DNA from: Bacteroidaceae bacterium
Lineage (GTDB): Bacteria; Bacteroidota; Bacteroidia; Bacteroidales; Bacteroidaceae
DNA length: 64,000 nt
Reading direction: 5' to 3'
Assembly (NCBI GenBank): GCA_016284045.1
Contig: JAEEOB010000058.1
Coordinates: 1 to 64,000 of the forward strand
Under the pieces are notes generated by a model. That model ran no database searches. It saw nothing but the letters and a program-made list of their open reading frames with translations, and was not told where the DNA came from. Below, one piece after another: positions 38,004 through 47,167 of the stretch. Numbering within the stretch: the stretch's first letter is position 1; each line of letters opens with the position of its first letter. The position numbers and the translations under genes were made by a program.

Positions 38004-39653
38004 CTAAATCGAATAAATAATGCCAAACTTCAACTCGTAGCTTTTGGCATGGACTTTGTCAAAAGCTGCATAGTTGGAGCGACGGTAAAATAGCTTGTGC
38101 TCGGCGTTCAATTTTAGGTTGTGCTTCAGGAAAAACTGGATATAAGCTTTGTTCTGGTAAATTGAGCAGTTACCCTTATCTCCCCATGCCCAGTTGTCGT
38201 ATTCCATCGGGTTGTCGGGCTTTCCTCCCTTAAACATATACATTCTCACGAAATAAAAGTCGTTGCCTATTACCATTCGGTTGTTCACACAGAACCGGAT
38301 TTCGTTCTTCAGGCTCAGTCCTGACGCATAGTTATACGTCCGTTTGTTGAAATAATCGGCAGTGTTGCCGCCAAAAGCGATGGCATCGAGCATGAAATCG
38401 TTGCTGAAGGACACACCTCGTTCAACCTTTTCCATATACAGACCGCCACCGAAGCTGCATGCTTCATTCACAAAAGCGAAGTCGCCGGCATTCATGCGGC
38501 TTTTGCTCTTCCCATTTTCACCGTAGTTGTCCACATATTTGAACACCTGATAAAAACCAAGGTCGTATTTCCAGTCTTTTGATGTGTGAAACTGCTTGGT
38601 GGCGATGCGCCCACGGATGTCGATGTCGCTGAACGTCGGGTCTTCGTTCGACAGGTTAAGCTGGGCATAAAGACGGAAATAATCAAAGGGCTTGTGATGT
38701 GCTTTGCCGTCGAAATGCTCACCGTAGTTCATTAGGAAATCAACGTAGGCAATGTTTTTTTGACGTTGATTATGCCTCATTTCCTTTATGTAGCGGTTAC
38801 CCAAACCGACATCCAAGGAAAAGGGCTCCGGACTTATTCGCTTACCCCGGGAAGAGCTGACACGCCACATTTCACCGGAAAACAGTCGGTGAAAACCGCG
38901 AGAAGGATTCAGGAAGCAGCCGATAATCTCACGGATGACACGGTTAACGCCTGTTTTTGAGTTGTCGAACACGATGTCCGACACACGGTAAGTCATCTCG
39001 CCTATGGCACTGCCGCCGATGCCAGTAGAGAGGAAGTCGTTGTAGGACGGCTCGTTCGTCTCGCAGAAATATTCCCATACGCAGCTGCCGATAAGAGGAT
39101 AAAGAGCTGAGGAATAGTAACTATGACCATGGTAGCGCGCAGCATTATAGAACATGCTTCCGTGAAAAGGATGTGAGAATTGGTTGCCTGAGTAGCTGTC
39201 GTGGTCAAGTATCCATTTGCACTTCAGGTTGTGGTGGATTGTATGGGCATTCACGGCAGCCCAACCGTCTTTCTGCCAGAAACGATCGTAACCCCAAACC
39301 AAGAAATTGACACCAAGTGATTCCAGCACCGGTTTGATAAGACTTTTGTCGCTCTTTACCAACGTGTCACCCTCCGACAGACGTTGCAGATGCACACGAC
39401 TACCCATTGCATAGTCTTTCCAAGTGGTGTCGTTATGGTGAAACAGCTGATGCTTTTTGTATTTATCGTTGTTGTAAACATCCTGAAAATCACTGAGAAT
39501 TTCGGAAGAAGCTGCGATTTTCATTGTGTCTGAAAGAAGTTCTGAGGAAAGACTGTCTGATAAGAGTTGTGACGAGGTCACACTGCTCTCGTCTTGGGAT
39601 AATGCAGTTGTGAAGGATATCAAAAGGATGATTAATGTCAGTATTTGTCTCAT
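38004..39653 (-). CDS. DUF3943 domain-containing membrane/periplasmic protein
   Basis: Signal peptide; NQFSHPFHGSMFYNAARYHGHSYYSSALYPLIGSCVWEYFCETNEPSYNDFLSTGIGGSAIGE. Confidence 0.75.
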   Translation of the reverse strand: MRQILTLIILLISFTTALSQDESSVTSSQLLSDSLSSELLSDTMKIAASSEILSDFQDVYNNDKYKKHQLFHHNDTTWKDYAMGSRVHLQRLSEGDTLVKSDKSLIKPVLESLGVNFLVWGYDRFWQKDGWAAVNAHTIHHNLKCKWILDHDSYSGNQFSHPFHGSMFYNAARYHGHSYYSSALYPLIGSCVWEYFCETNEPSYNDFLSTGIGGSAIGEMTYRVSDIVFDNSKTGVNRVIREIIGCFLNPSRGFHRLFSGEMWRVSSSRGKRISPEPFSLDVGLGNRYIKEMRHNQRQKNIAYVDFLMNYGEHFDGKAHHKPFDYFRLYAQLNLSNEDPTFSDIDIRGRIATKQFHTSKDWKYDLGFYQVFKYVDNYGENGKSKSRMNAGDFAFVNEACSFGGGLYMEKVERGVSFSNDFMLDAIAFGGNTADYFNKRTYNYASGLSLKNEIRFCVNNRMVIGNDFYFVRMYMFKGGKPDNPMEYDNWAWGDKGNCSIYQNKAYIQFFLKHNLKLNAEHKLFYRRSNYAAFDKVHAKSYELKFGIIYSI

Positions 39654-40717
39654 GATTTACAGTAATGTTTGATGACTGGCAAGAGCCGGTTGCAGATTCG
39701 ATCCTCGGTCAATAGCGACATACGATCCTGATAGCTAAGTTGCTTTAATTCCTGCTCTTCACGGGGCATGAAATCATCGGGACTGATGCCGGAAAATCGT
39801 TCACCCTCGCAGGGAAGCCATATCGTTTTGTCGATGCCAGGAGGAAAAATGGCGAACGATGGGAGATTTAGCGCCTGGGAAATATGGCGAGGTCCGCCTT
39901 CGTTACCGAAGAAGAAGTCACAGTTCTTCATCAGGGCGCAAAGGTCGGGAAGAGTAGGGGCTTCTATGTTGGTGAAGATATGTGGGTCGTCACCCATCTC
40001 ATGATGATAGCGGAGGGCGATCTCACGCTCTCTGCCGGCAAAATTAAATATAATCTGGGCATCAAGTTCATCGATAATGCGACGGAGCACAGACTTCATA
40101 GTCTGTGAGGGCAGAACCTTGTATTCTAAACGTGCGGTGGGAGTGGCTATAATCACAGGACGGGAAAAGTCAATCCCATGGTCCTCCATCAGCTGACGGT
40201 AACGTTCCACATCCTTATCCGATGCATATAGACGGAAATCCTCCGACGGTTTCACAGCGGTTATTTTGCTTAGAGGCTGAAGTAGAAGGTTGTTCTGCTG
40301 GACACGACTTCCAGTGCCGGCGGCATGATTATCTACCCTGTGCGACAAAAATGGCCAGGCATACCATTTTTTCTCCCCTATGCGATAAGGGGTTCTGAAC
40401 CGGCTGAATAAGGAGAAAAACAGCGTGCGAAGGGTCGTACGCATATCGATAATCACGTCGTAACGTGTGTTGTGAACTGTCTGCCACACTTTCTTGATGT
40501 AACGACTGTTCTTTTGGTTGTCGGCTGAACTGAACACCACGCAACGGTCAACGTCAGGATGATGCTCATAAAGCGTGTGGATACCATCATTAACTACAAA
40601 GTCTATCTGGGCTTCAGGAAATGTCTGACGAAGTCCGTGGCATAATGCCATCGAAAGCACAGAGTCTCCGACGCGGCGAAAGCGAATCACCAGAATATGT
40701 TTTACTTCCAATGCCAT
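39650..40717 (-). CDS. Glycosyltransferase family 9 (heptosyltransferase-like)
   Basis: ILVIRFRRVGDSVLSMALCHGLRQTFPEAQIDFVV; FFFGNEGGPRHISQALNLPSFAIF. ATGA overlap with the downstream DUF3943 gene. Confidence 0.88.
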   Translation of the reverse strand: MALEVKHILVIRFRRVGDSVLSMALCHGLRQTFPEAQIDFVVNDGIHTLYEHHPDVDRCVVFSSADNQKNSRYIKKVWQTVHNTRYDVIIDMRTTLRTLFFSLFSRFRTPYRIGEKKWYAWPFLSHRVDNHAAGTGSRVQQNNLLLQPLSKITAVKPSEDFRLYASDKDVERYRQLMEDHGIDFSRPVIIATPTARLEYKVLPSQTMKSVLRRIIDELDAQIIFNFAGREREIALRYHHEMGDDPHIFTNIEAPTLPDLCALMKNCDFFFGNEGGPRHISQALNLPSFAIFPPGIDKTIWLPCEGERFSGISPDDFMPREEQELKQLSYQDRMSLLTEDRICNRLLPVIKHYCKS

Positions 40718-40898
40718 ATTTTAACAAATAGAACACCCCTTTTTTTGGGGGGAAACTTCTTGTCTTCTCGTCTTCCTTAAAACGAATCAAATTCCTTTTT
40801 AAATAAATTTTATACAAAATTCCGTAAAAAACTTGAAATATGCAAGAAAACGCACAAATACTTTTCAATTAACAGGTTGGATTTACATTTATAATTCG

Positions 40899-40906
40899 TA
40901 ACTTTG
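40899..40906 (+). promoter_or_regulatory. -7 element
   Basis: TAACTTTG upstream of the GT2 gene at 40979. Confidence 0.45.
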
Positions 40907-40978
40907 CAAAATACAATCATTCAGAATCCATATTCTCAATATAAATCGTAAATGATAAATCATAAATCATAAATTCAA

Positions 40979-41854
40979 ATGGTATCTATCATTATCTTGA
41001 ACTACAACAGTGCCTCTTATACTTTGAATTGTGTGGAATCCATCCACAGACATATTCCGAAGAATCTGTTTGAGATTATTGTTGTGGACAACAACAGTAA
41101 TGATGAGGACAAGAAAAAGCTCAGAAACGAATTGCCCTCGGATGTAGTTTGGGTGGAAAGCCGGTTTAATGCAGGGTTCGGGCTGGGAAATATGTTGGGA
41201 TACAACATGGCAAAGGGTGATTATCTCTGCATCATCAACAGCGATATTCTTTTCGAGGAGGATTGTATCAGTCCGCTGTGTGAATATCTCAAAAATCATC
41301 CGGATGTAGGGTGCATCACGCCTCTACAGCTGGATTTCAACCATAAGCAGGTGGAGTCGTTCCGGCACAACCCTGGATTCAGAAGGGAACTTTTCGGAAA
41401 TTCTTTTCTTGAGAAACATTTTCCCAAGAAATATCCGAAAAGAATGGTGAAGGGTTCTGAACCTGTGGTCACACCGCAGGTAAATGGTTGCTTCATGATG
41501 TTTCCAACCGCTGTGTTCAAGACTATAGGAGGTTTCGACACGAATATTTTCCTTTACGATGAGGAATGTGATGTGGGATATAGAATCAAAAAGGCGGGGA
41601 AAAAATGTGTCGTATTACTTTCGGCTGTGTTTCTGCATGCGGGAGCCACTACCACAAGGAAGCGTAAAAGCCTGACTGGACGTGAACGGTATATTTCCAG
41701 AATATATGTCTATCGGAAACATCATGGATGGGTCAAGTCCTTTTTGTATCGCATGCTGCTCATTGCTTTTGCCATATTTAAACCCAAGAGATGGTATATT
41801 CTCCCGGTGTTGTTCAGAGGAGAACTGCTAAGCAAGTCAATGCGCTCATTATAA
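40979..41854 (+). CDS. Glycosyltransferase family 2
   Basis: VSIIILNYNSASYTLNCVESI...NNSNDEDKKKLRNE, GGFDTNIFLYDEECDVGYRIKKAG. Confidence 0.92.
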   Translation: MVSIIILNYNSASYTLNCVESIHRHIPKNLFEIIVVDNNSNDEDKKKLRNELPSDVVWVESRFNAGFGLGNMLGYNMAKGDYLCIINSDILFEEDCISPLCEYLKNHPDVGCITPLQLDFNHKQVESFRHNPGFRRELFGNSFLEKHFPKKYPKRMVKGSEPVVTPQVNGCFMMFPTAVFKTIGGFDTNIFLYDEECDVGYRIKKAGKKCVVLLSAVFLHAGATTTRKRKSLTGRERYISRIYVYRKHHGWVKSFLYRMLLIAFAIFKPKRWYILPVLFRGELLSKSMRSL

Positions 41855-42910
41855 TAGCTTTCGGTAGAGCTCCACATATTTCTGAACATGCTGACTGTAG
41901 CTGAATGAACGTGCATGACGGCGGACGGCATCCATTCGTATGCTGTCGGAATAAAACTCCTTCAGGTGAACTCTTATATCATCTACCATCGTGGCGGTGC
42001 TCAGATTCTTCCACACAAACGCATGACCACTGCTGATTTCAGGAAGACATGTGAATGATGAGACGAACACCGGCTTGCCAAACTGCATTGCTTCGATTAT
42101 AGGAAGACCGAAACCCTCTCCCTGGCTCGGAAAAAGAAAGGCATCGCAATGGGAATAAAGCCACACTTTCTCCTCCTCGGTAATCTTACCCGTCAGATGC
42201 ACATTCTCTATCCCTTCATGAAGCAGACGTTTGCGGATCAGGCTGCCGGCTTCGAAATGGTCGTCACCGCAGATATACAGCTGATGGCGGGGAAACGACT
42301 TCATTACATCAAGCAACAGATGAAAATTTTTTTTCATTCGGATTTGGCCGAGTGTGAAGAAAAAGGGGGTGCCGTCGGCAAACGCAGGCTGAAGCTGTGG
42401 TTTGTCGGCTATATGCTCCACAGCATCATATATAACTTCCACGGGTTTGCTGCCAAGCGACTTTTTGAAATGTGCCTCAACCTGTTTTCCAACATAGCCT
42501 GAAATGGCAGTTACAATGTCTGCCTTGCGGATACGTTTGCCGAGTACGTAGTTATGCTTCAACTGACGGAGCCAGTTCTTTTCTGTCAGATAGTTCAAAT
42601 CGTGAATGGTCAACACGAATTTTGTGTTCGGACATAGACGGCATACTTTTTGCTGTTGATTCACGGAATGCCAGATATCTACTGTCGGAAGCTTTTGATG
42701 GTCGTGATGCATCTCCCGTGTGTAATTCACGATTTCTGCATGGCAAGATGCATCTGCCACATACGACTCTGGCACAAGAAACACAAACTGAAGATCATTG
42801 AGCTGCAGACTTCCGAAGTGTTTGGCATAGTTGAGGGCTATCTGACCGAAACCGCTTGCTGGATTGCTTAAATTGCGTAGGTCGAGGAGTATTTTTTTCT
42901 TGTTCATCAC
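41849..42910 (-). CDS. Glycosyltransferase family 4 (GT1/4 superfamily)
   Basis: FFFTLGQIRMKKNFHLLLDVM, FLFPSQGEGFGLPIIEAMQFGKPV. Confidence 0.9.
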   Translation of the reverse strand: MMNKKKILLDLRNLSNPASGFGQIALNYAKHFGSLQLNDLQFVFLVPESYVADASCHAEIVNYTREMHHDHQKLPTVDIWHSVNQQQKVCRLCPNTKFVLTIHDLNYLTEKNWLRQLKHNYVLGKRIRKADIVTAISGYVGKQVEAHFKKSLGSKPVEVIYDAVEHIADKPQLQPAFADGTPFFFTLGQIRMKKNFHLLLDVMKSFPRHQLYICGDDHFEAGSLIRKRLLHEGIENVHLTGKITEEEKVWLYSHCDAFLFPSQGEGFGLPIIEAMQFGKPVFVSSFTCLPEISSGHAFVWKNLSTATMVDDIRVHLKEFYSDSIRMDAVRRHARSFSYSQHVQKYVELYRKLL

Positions 42911-42920
42911 CTTTTTACCA

Positions 42921-42967
42921 CAAAGTTAGTATATTTTTGCTTAACTCGCAAATTTTGGTTACATTTG
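42921..42967. promoter_or_regulatory. Interleaved divergent promoters for the GT4 (-) and LicD (+) genes
   Basis: Minus: -7 CAAAGTTA 42921-42928 and -33 CAAA 42949-42952 (N20). Plus: -33 TTTG 42936-42939 and -7 TACATTTG 42960-42967 (N20). Confidence 0.6.
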
Positions 42968-42993
42968 CAAATGAATTAAGATAAAACTGCTGA

Positions 42994-43839
42994 ATGATGG
43001 ATGAAAAAAATCACAAATGCACGTTGAGAGAACATCAGCTGTGCATGCTTAAGATTCTCATTGTTGTCGATAAAATCTGCAGGGAGCAAAACATACCTTA
43101 TTTCCTCACTAACGGGACACTTCTGGGAGCTGTAAGGCATAAAGGGTGCATTCCATGGGATGATGATATGGATATAGCCATGCTAAGACCAGATTATGAG
43201 AGGTTTGCTGCCGTCATACAAGGTTTGTTGCCAAAGCCTTATGAGTTTGTCGCACCCTCAACTAGTGACAATTATCCCATGGAGCTGGGAAAAGTAATCG
43301 ACGGAAGCACAACACTCATTGAACGATGGTCGTTCAATCAGCTTGGAGGAGCGTATCTTGACATTTGGCCACTTGATGCCGTTTCTGATAAACGATGGAA
43401 GAGAAGAATACATTTCTCAGCATTCAAAGTGCTCAACAGGTTGATTTATATGAGAAACCGGGACCCTTACAAGCGGGGGCACGGATTATCCTCCTGGATG
43501 CCCAGATTCGTACAGTTTGCATTCAAGAATGCCACATTGCAACGATGGATGCACAAACTGCAGACGGCTTGCGACTTCGAGAAGCACGATAAGATATGTA
43601 TGCTCGACAATGGAGAGAAGAGCATCATCACAAAGGATGTCATTGGAGGAAGGAAAGACGGATATGAGTTCGAGGGACATTTTTTCTACGGACCTGCCGA
43701 CTACGACACATATCTGAGGAAACTATATGGAGAATATATGGAAATCCCGCCAGAAAATAAAAGACGTATCCACAGACCTGACTATATCGATCTGCAACAT
43801 TCGTATCACGACTATCAAGACACAAGAAAATTCAAATGA
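42994..43839 (+). CDS. LicD family phosphotransferase
   Basis: ICREQNIPYFLTNGTLLGAVRHKGCIPWDDDMDIAMLRPDYERF. Confidence 0.9.
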   Translation: MMDEKNHKCTLREHQLCMLKILIVVDKICREQNIPYFLTNGTLLGAVRHKGCIPWDDDMDIAMLRPDYERFAAVIQGLLPKPYEFVAPSTSDNYPMELGKVIDGSTTLIERWSFNQLGGAYLDIWPLDAVSDKRWKRRIHFSAFKVLNRLIYMRNRDPYKRGHGLSSWMPRFVQFAFKNATLQRWMHKLQTACDFEKHDKICMLDNGEKSIITKDVIGGRKDGYEFEGHFFYGPADYDTYLRKLYGEYMEIPPENKRRIHRPDYIDLQHSYHDYQDTRKFK

Positions 43840-44579
43840 ATATCACCATCAACCCAAAATATGAATCACTCTCCCCGTTCATACAGACACTACCGGATGT
43901 GTTTGAGACAACTGGAATCGTGCTTCACAACAAACGGAATGTCGTGAAGCGGTTTGATCTTGAAGGTATGGCTCTTGTGGTGAAAAGATATAAGATACCA
44001 TTGCTTTTCCAGCGAATTGACTACACTTTCTGCAGACCCTCAAAGGCTAAGAGAGCTTATCTGTTTGCGCTCAGACTTATTGAGTTAGGTATCCAGACAC
44101 CAGAACCTATCGCATTTATCGAATGTAAGAAGGGGGGAGTTTTCCGACAGGGATATTTTGTTTCTACTCTAACAGAACATCCGGATGTGAAGTCGAATCT
44201 CAACAGACTCGAAAATGACAAGAAATTCTTCGACAGCCTCATCGACTATTTTATTTTCATCCATGATAAGGGATTTCTGCACGGAGACACAAATCTCACA
44301 AATTTCCTTTTCCATCTTGAAGACGGAGACTATCATTTTGAGGTTATTGACATCAACCGCTCTCATTTTAAGGAGCATCCCTCAAAATCCGACTGCCTGA
44401 ACAACCTCATGCGAATCACACGCGACAGAAATCTTAGCAGGCGCGTTGTCGAAGCATACGCCAACCGACGCGGATGGAACCCAGAGGAAGCTGTAAGCTT
44501 TGTGGCACAACAAATCGATAAATATGAACAGAAACGCAAAGCACGTCAATTCTACAAAGACCATTTCAAACGGAAATAG
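43836..44579 (+). CDS. Lipopolysaccharide (Kdo) kinase / InaA-like family protein
   Basis: GFLHGDTNLTNFLFHLEDGDYHFEVIDINRSHF; ATGA overlap with the upstream licD-like gene. Confidence 0.8.
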   Translation: MNITINPKYESLSPFIQTLPDVFETTGIVLHNKRNVVKRFDLEGMALVVKRYKIPLLFQRIDYTFCRPSKAKRAYLFALRLIELGIQTPEPIAFIECKKGGVFRQGYFVSTLTEHPDVKSNLNRLENDKKFFDSLIDYFIFIHDKGFLHGDTNLTNFLFHLEDGDYHFEVIDINRSHFKEHPSKSDCLNNLMRITRDRNLSRRVVEAYANRRGWNPEEAVSFVAQQIDKYEQKRKARQFYKDHFKRK

Positions 44580-44692
44580 ATATATTGATGAATTCTCTCG
44601 TTTTCGGGTCTTCTTGTCTTCTTGTCTTCATCAAAATCATACAAACTTGTTTTATTACGATTAAGGACAACGAAAAATATTGCCGTTTTATT

Positions 44693-44724
44693 TGCAGTTT
44701 TCCTTACATATCACTATATTTGCA
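44693..44724 (+). promoter_or_regulatory. Bacteroidota promoter (TTTG-N20-TATATTTG)
   Basis: TTTG 44693-44696 and TATATTTG 44717-44724 upstream of the ATG at 44749. Confidence 0.6.
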
Positions 44725-44748
44725 AAATAAAATATACGAATAAGAGAA

Positions 44749-45339
44749 ATGTTGGTGTTTTTGATTATAATCATATTTTTGCTTGCGGCAGGTGTGGCTT
44801 TCTGTAATTTCTATGTGGCACACAGTGCCATCGGAAAAATTTTTGACAGTGTGGAGCAGATTCCTTTCTATAATGTGGGATTGGTGCTAGGCACTCCTGC
44901 TAAAAGGCAGGACGGTGAGACGAACCCTTATTTCGTTAACAGGATGGACGCTGCGGTGGAATTGCTGCAGAAGAAGAAAATCAGCCGTCTCATTCTTAGC
45001 GGAGGAGTAAGTATCTCAGGTGAGAATGAGCCAAGGGATATGCACCGATATATGCTGGAACATGGGATTGTAGAAGATCTCATTGAAGAGGATTGCTCTG
45101 GCTGGCGAACTTTTGAGTCAATCAAGAATGCACGCGACGGAGGAGTCACACGAATGACCATCATCACGCAGCGCGACCATGCGGAAAGAGCTTTGTTCAT
45201 TGCTAAGAAAATGAAGATGGACTGTGTGGCTTTTGTCGCTAATGGACCGCAGAATGGTAACAAATTCAAAGTCCAGCTACACGAAATAATTGCCAAAGTA
45301 AAAGCGTGTTTTGATGTCATAGGAATCAAAACAGAATAA
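44749..45339 (+). CDS. SanA/YdcF-like (DUF218) membrane-anchored protein
   Basis: N-terminal TM; YNVGLVLGTPAKRQDGETNPYFVNRMDAAVELLQKKKISRLILSGG. Confidence 0.85.
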   Translation: MLVFLIIIIFLLAAGVAFCNFYVAHSAIGKIFDSVEQIPFYNVGLVLGTPAKRQDGETNPYFVNRMDAAVELLQKKKISRLILSGGVSISGENEPRDMHRYMLEHGIVEDLIEEDCSGWRTFESIKNARDGGVTRMTIITQRDHAERALFIAKKMKMDCVAFVANGPQNGNKFKVQLHEIIAKVKACFDVIGIKTE

Positions 45340-45408
45340 GACGGGTGATTTCTGAACAAGAAAATTACTGATAACTAACCACTAAAGACTAACAACTAAA
45401 TACTATCT

Positions 45409-45777
45409 ATGAATTTCACTCCAGTAAGTAAAGAGGCTTTTGCTATTTTGGCGGCATGTTCCAGAAGCCGTGAATATTTCGGCATTGCGGTCGATCCGGT
45501 CGGAAAGAGGCAGTTCAAGCTCGTTTGGTCGTTTAAGATGACTAAGGACCAGGCTATCAGAGAAGGAACCGACAAACGTAATGTCCAGGGACAGATAATA
45601 ATCGACCAAAACTTCAATTTTTGTCCTTATTGTGGAGGAAAAATGTTTGCTCAATGTGGAAATTGTGGACACTTCATCTGCTACAATAACGAAACAAACC
45701 AGTGTCCTATCTGTCATATCAGAATTGGAGGCTTCCAGGAAGCATCCGACTTCTCGTTCGGGGGAGGAGGTTTCTAA
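45409..45777 (+). CDS. Stand-alone TerY-C-type zinc-ribbon protein
   Basis: FGIAVDPVGKRQFKLVWSFKMTKDQAIREG...NFNFCPYCGGKMFAQCGNCGHFICYNNETNQCPICH: eight Cys in ribbon-like pairs. Confidence 0.8.
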   Translation: MNFTPVSKEAFAILAACSRSREYFGIAVDPVGKRQFKLVWSFKMTKDQAIREGTDKRNVQGQIIIDQNFNFCPYCGGKMFAQCGNCGHFICYNNETNQCPICHIRIGGFQEASDFSFGGGGF

Positions 45778-45839
45778 GTTCAGCACTTTTCTTTACTCGT
45801 TTTATTAAGAACCAACAACTAAAAAACCAACAACTAAAA

Positions 45840-47117
45840 ATGGATTTAAAGAAAGGACAAATCGTACACCTCACTACTGGTGGAATGACTTGCACGGTAA
45901 TCGAAGAATTAGGCCGTGGAGGTCAGGGAACTGTTTATAAAGTAGATCTTGGAGGAAAGAAGATGGCACTTAAGTGGTATCATATCCCTCCTGAAGACAA
46001 ATTCTATAAGAATCTTCAAAAGAACGTCGATGCAGGAGCACCATCGGATGCTTTTATTTGGCCAGAGTTTCTCACAGTTAAGGAAAACGGAAGCTATGGA
46101 TATGTCATGAAGCTCAGGCCATCAGGGTATTATGAGTTCGGACAGTATCTGCTTGCACGCCATCAGATGAAGTCACTTTCTGCAATCTTTGCTGCAGCGA
46201 TGAAGATATGCAACGGATTTAAACTCCTACACAGATTTGGTTACAGCTACCAGGACCTCAACGACGGAAACTTCTTTATCAGGCCTGATGACGGAGATGT
46301 GCTTATCTGCGACAACGACAATGTCTATCCACAGGGGGAGAAGTCGGGAATCATGGGGAAAGCACGCTATATGGCGCCTGAGATTGTGGCGGGAGGTATT
46401 CCCGACAAGTTCAGCGACAGGTATTCACTGACTGTTCTCCTGTTTATGCTCATATATCTCAACCATCCACTTGAGGGGGCAAGAGTAGCAGCATGTCCTT
46501 GTATGACAGAGAACAACGAGAAAAAATTCTACGGAAGCGAGGCTCTTTTCATCTACGACAAAGATAATAATACAAACCTGCCTGTGAGAGGTGTACACAC
46601 AAATGTCATAAGAAGATGGCCTGCCTTTCCACAGCTGCTTCGCGACACGTTTATGGAGCAGCTTAGTCAGGAGAAGCTCAAGAACCCTTCAACAAGACTC
46701 ATAGAACAGGAATGGGAAAAAGTGATTGCCAAGGTCAGAGACACACTTGTGGTGTGTCCTAAATGTAGGCGTGAGACTTTTGTCGATCCAAATCAGAACA
46801 CGGGAAAATGCATAGAGTGTGGAGCGCAGTTTGATATCACTAGAAGGCTTGTCATGGGAGACCGGTCGATGGTGCTCACTTCTGGAACCAATCTCTTTAT
46901 TGATATGGACAACTTGCCCGACATCAAGATTCAGATCAGCTCCACGGGGGAGATGATGCTACAGAATGTGTCAACAAACAGCTGGAGTGTGGAAACGCCT
47001 AGTGGAAAAATAAGAGTTGTTAATGTCAACGACTGCCTACCGGCTCGTCCAGGGCTGAAAATCTCTTTCGGTTCCAGCATTGAGGGAGCTCAAAATGCCA
47101 AAGCTGAGTTAAAGTAG
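45840..47117 (+). CDS. Ser/Thr protein kinase-like protein with C-terminal zinc ribbon and beta domain
   Basis: Gly-loop ELGRGGQGTVYKV, MALKWY lysine, YQDLNDGNFF (catalytic loop), CDNDN (DFG position), ARYMAPEIVAGG; CPKC...CIEC ribbon. ATG at 45840 (MDLKKGQ) preferred over the ORF-track start at 45702. Confidence 0.88.
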   Translation: MDLKKGQIVHLTTGGMTCTVIEELGRGGQGTVYKVDLGGKKMALKWYHIPPEDKFYKNLQKNVDAGAPSDAFIWPEFLTVKENGSYGYVMKLRPSGYYEFGQYLLARHQMKSLSAIFAAAMKICNGFKLLHRFGYSYQDLNDGNFFIRPDDGDVLICDNDNVYPQGEKSGIMGKARYMAPEIVAGGIPDKFSDRYSLTVLLFMLIYLNHPLEGARVAACPCMTENNEKKFYGSEALFIYDKDNNTNLPVRGVHTNVIRRWPAFPQLLRDTFMEQLSQEKLKNPSTRLIEQEWEKVIAKVRDTLVVCPKCRRETFVDPNQNTGKCIECGAQFDITRRLVMGDRSMVLTSGTNLFIDMDNLPDIKIQISSTGEMMLQNVSTNSWSVETPSGKIRVVNVNDCLPARPGLKISFGSSIEGAQNAKAELK

Positions 47118-47167
47118 TTGAATAAATATAAAATTTTAATTATGTATTTTAAATAAAATATAACATT

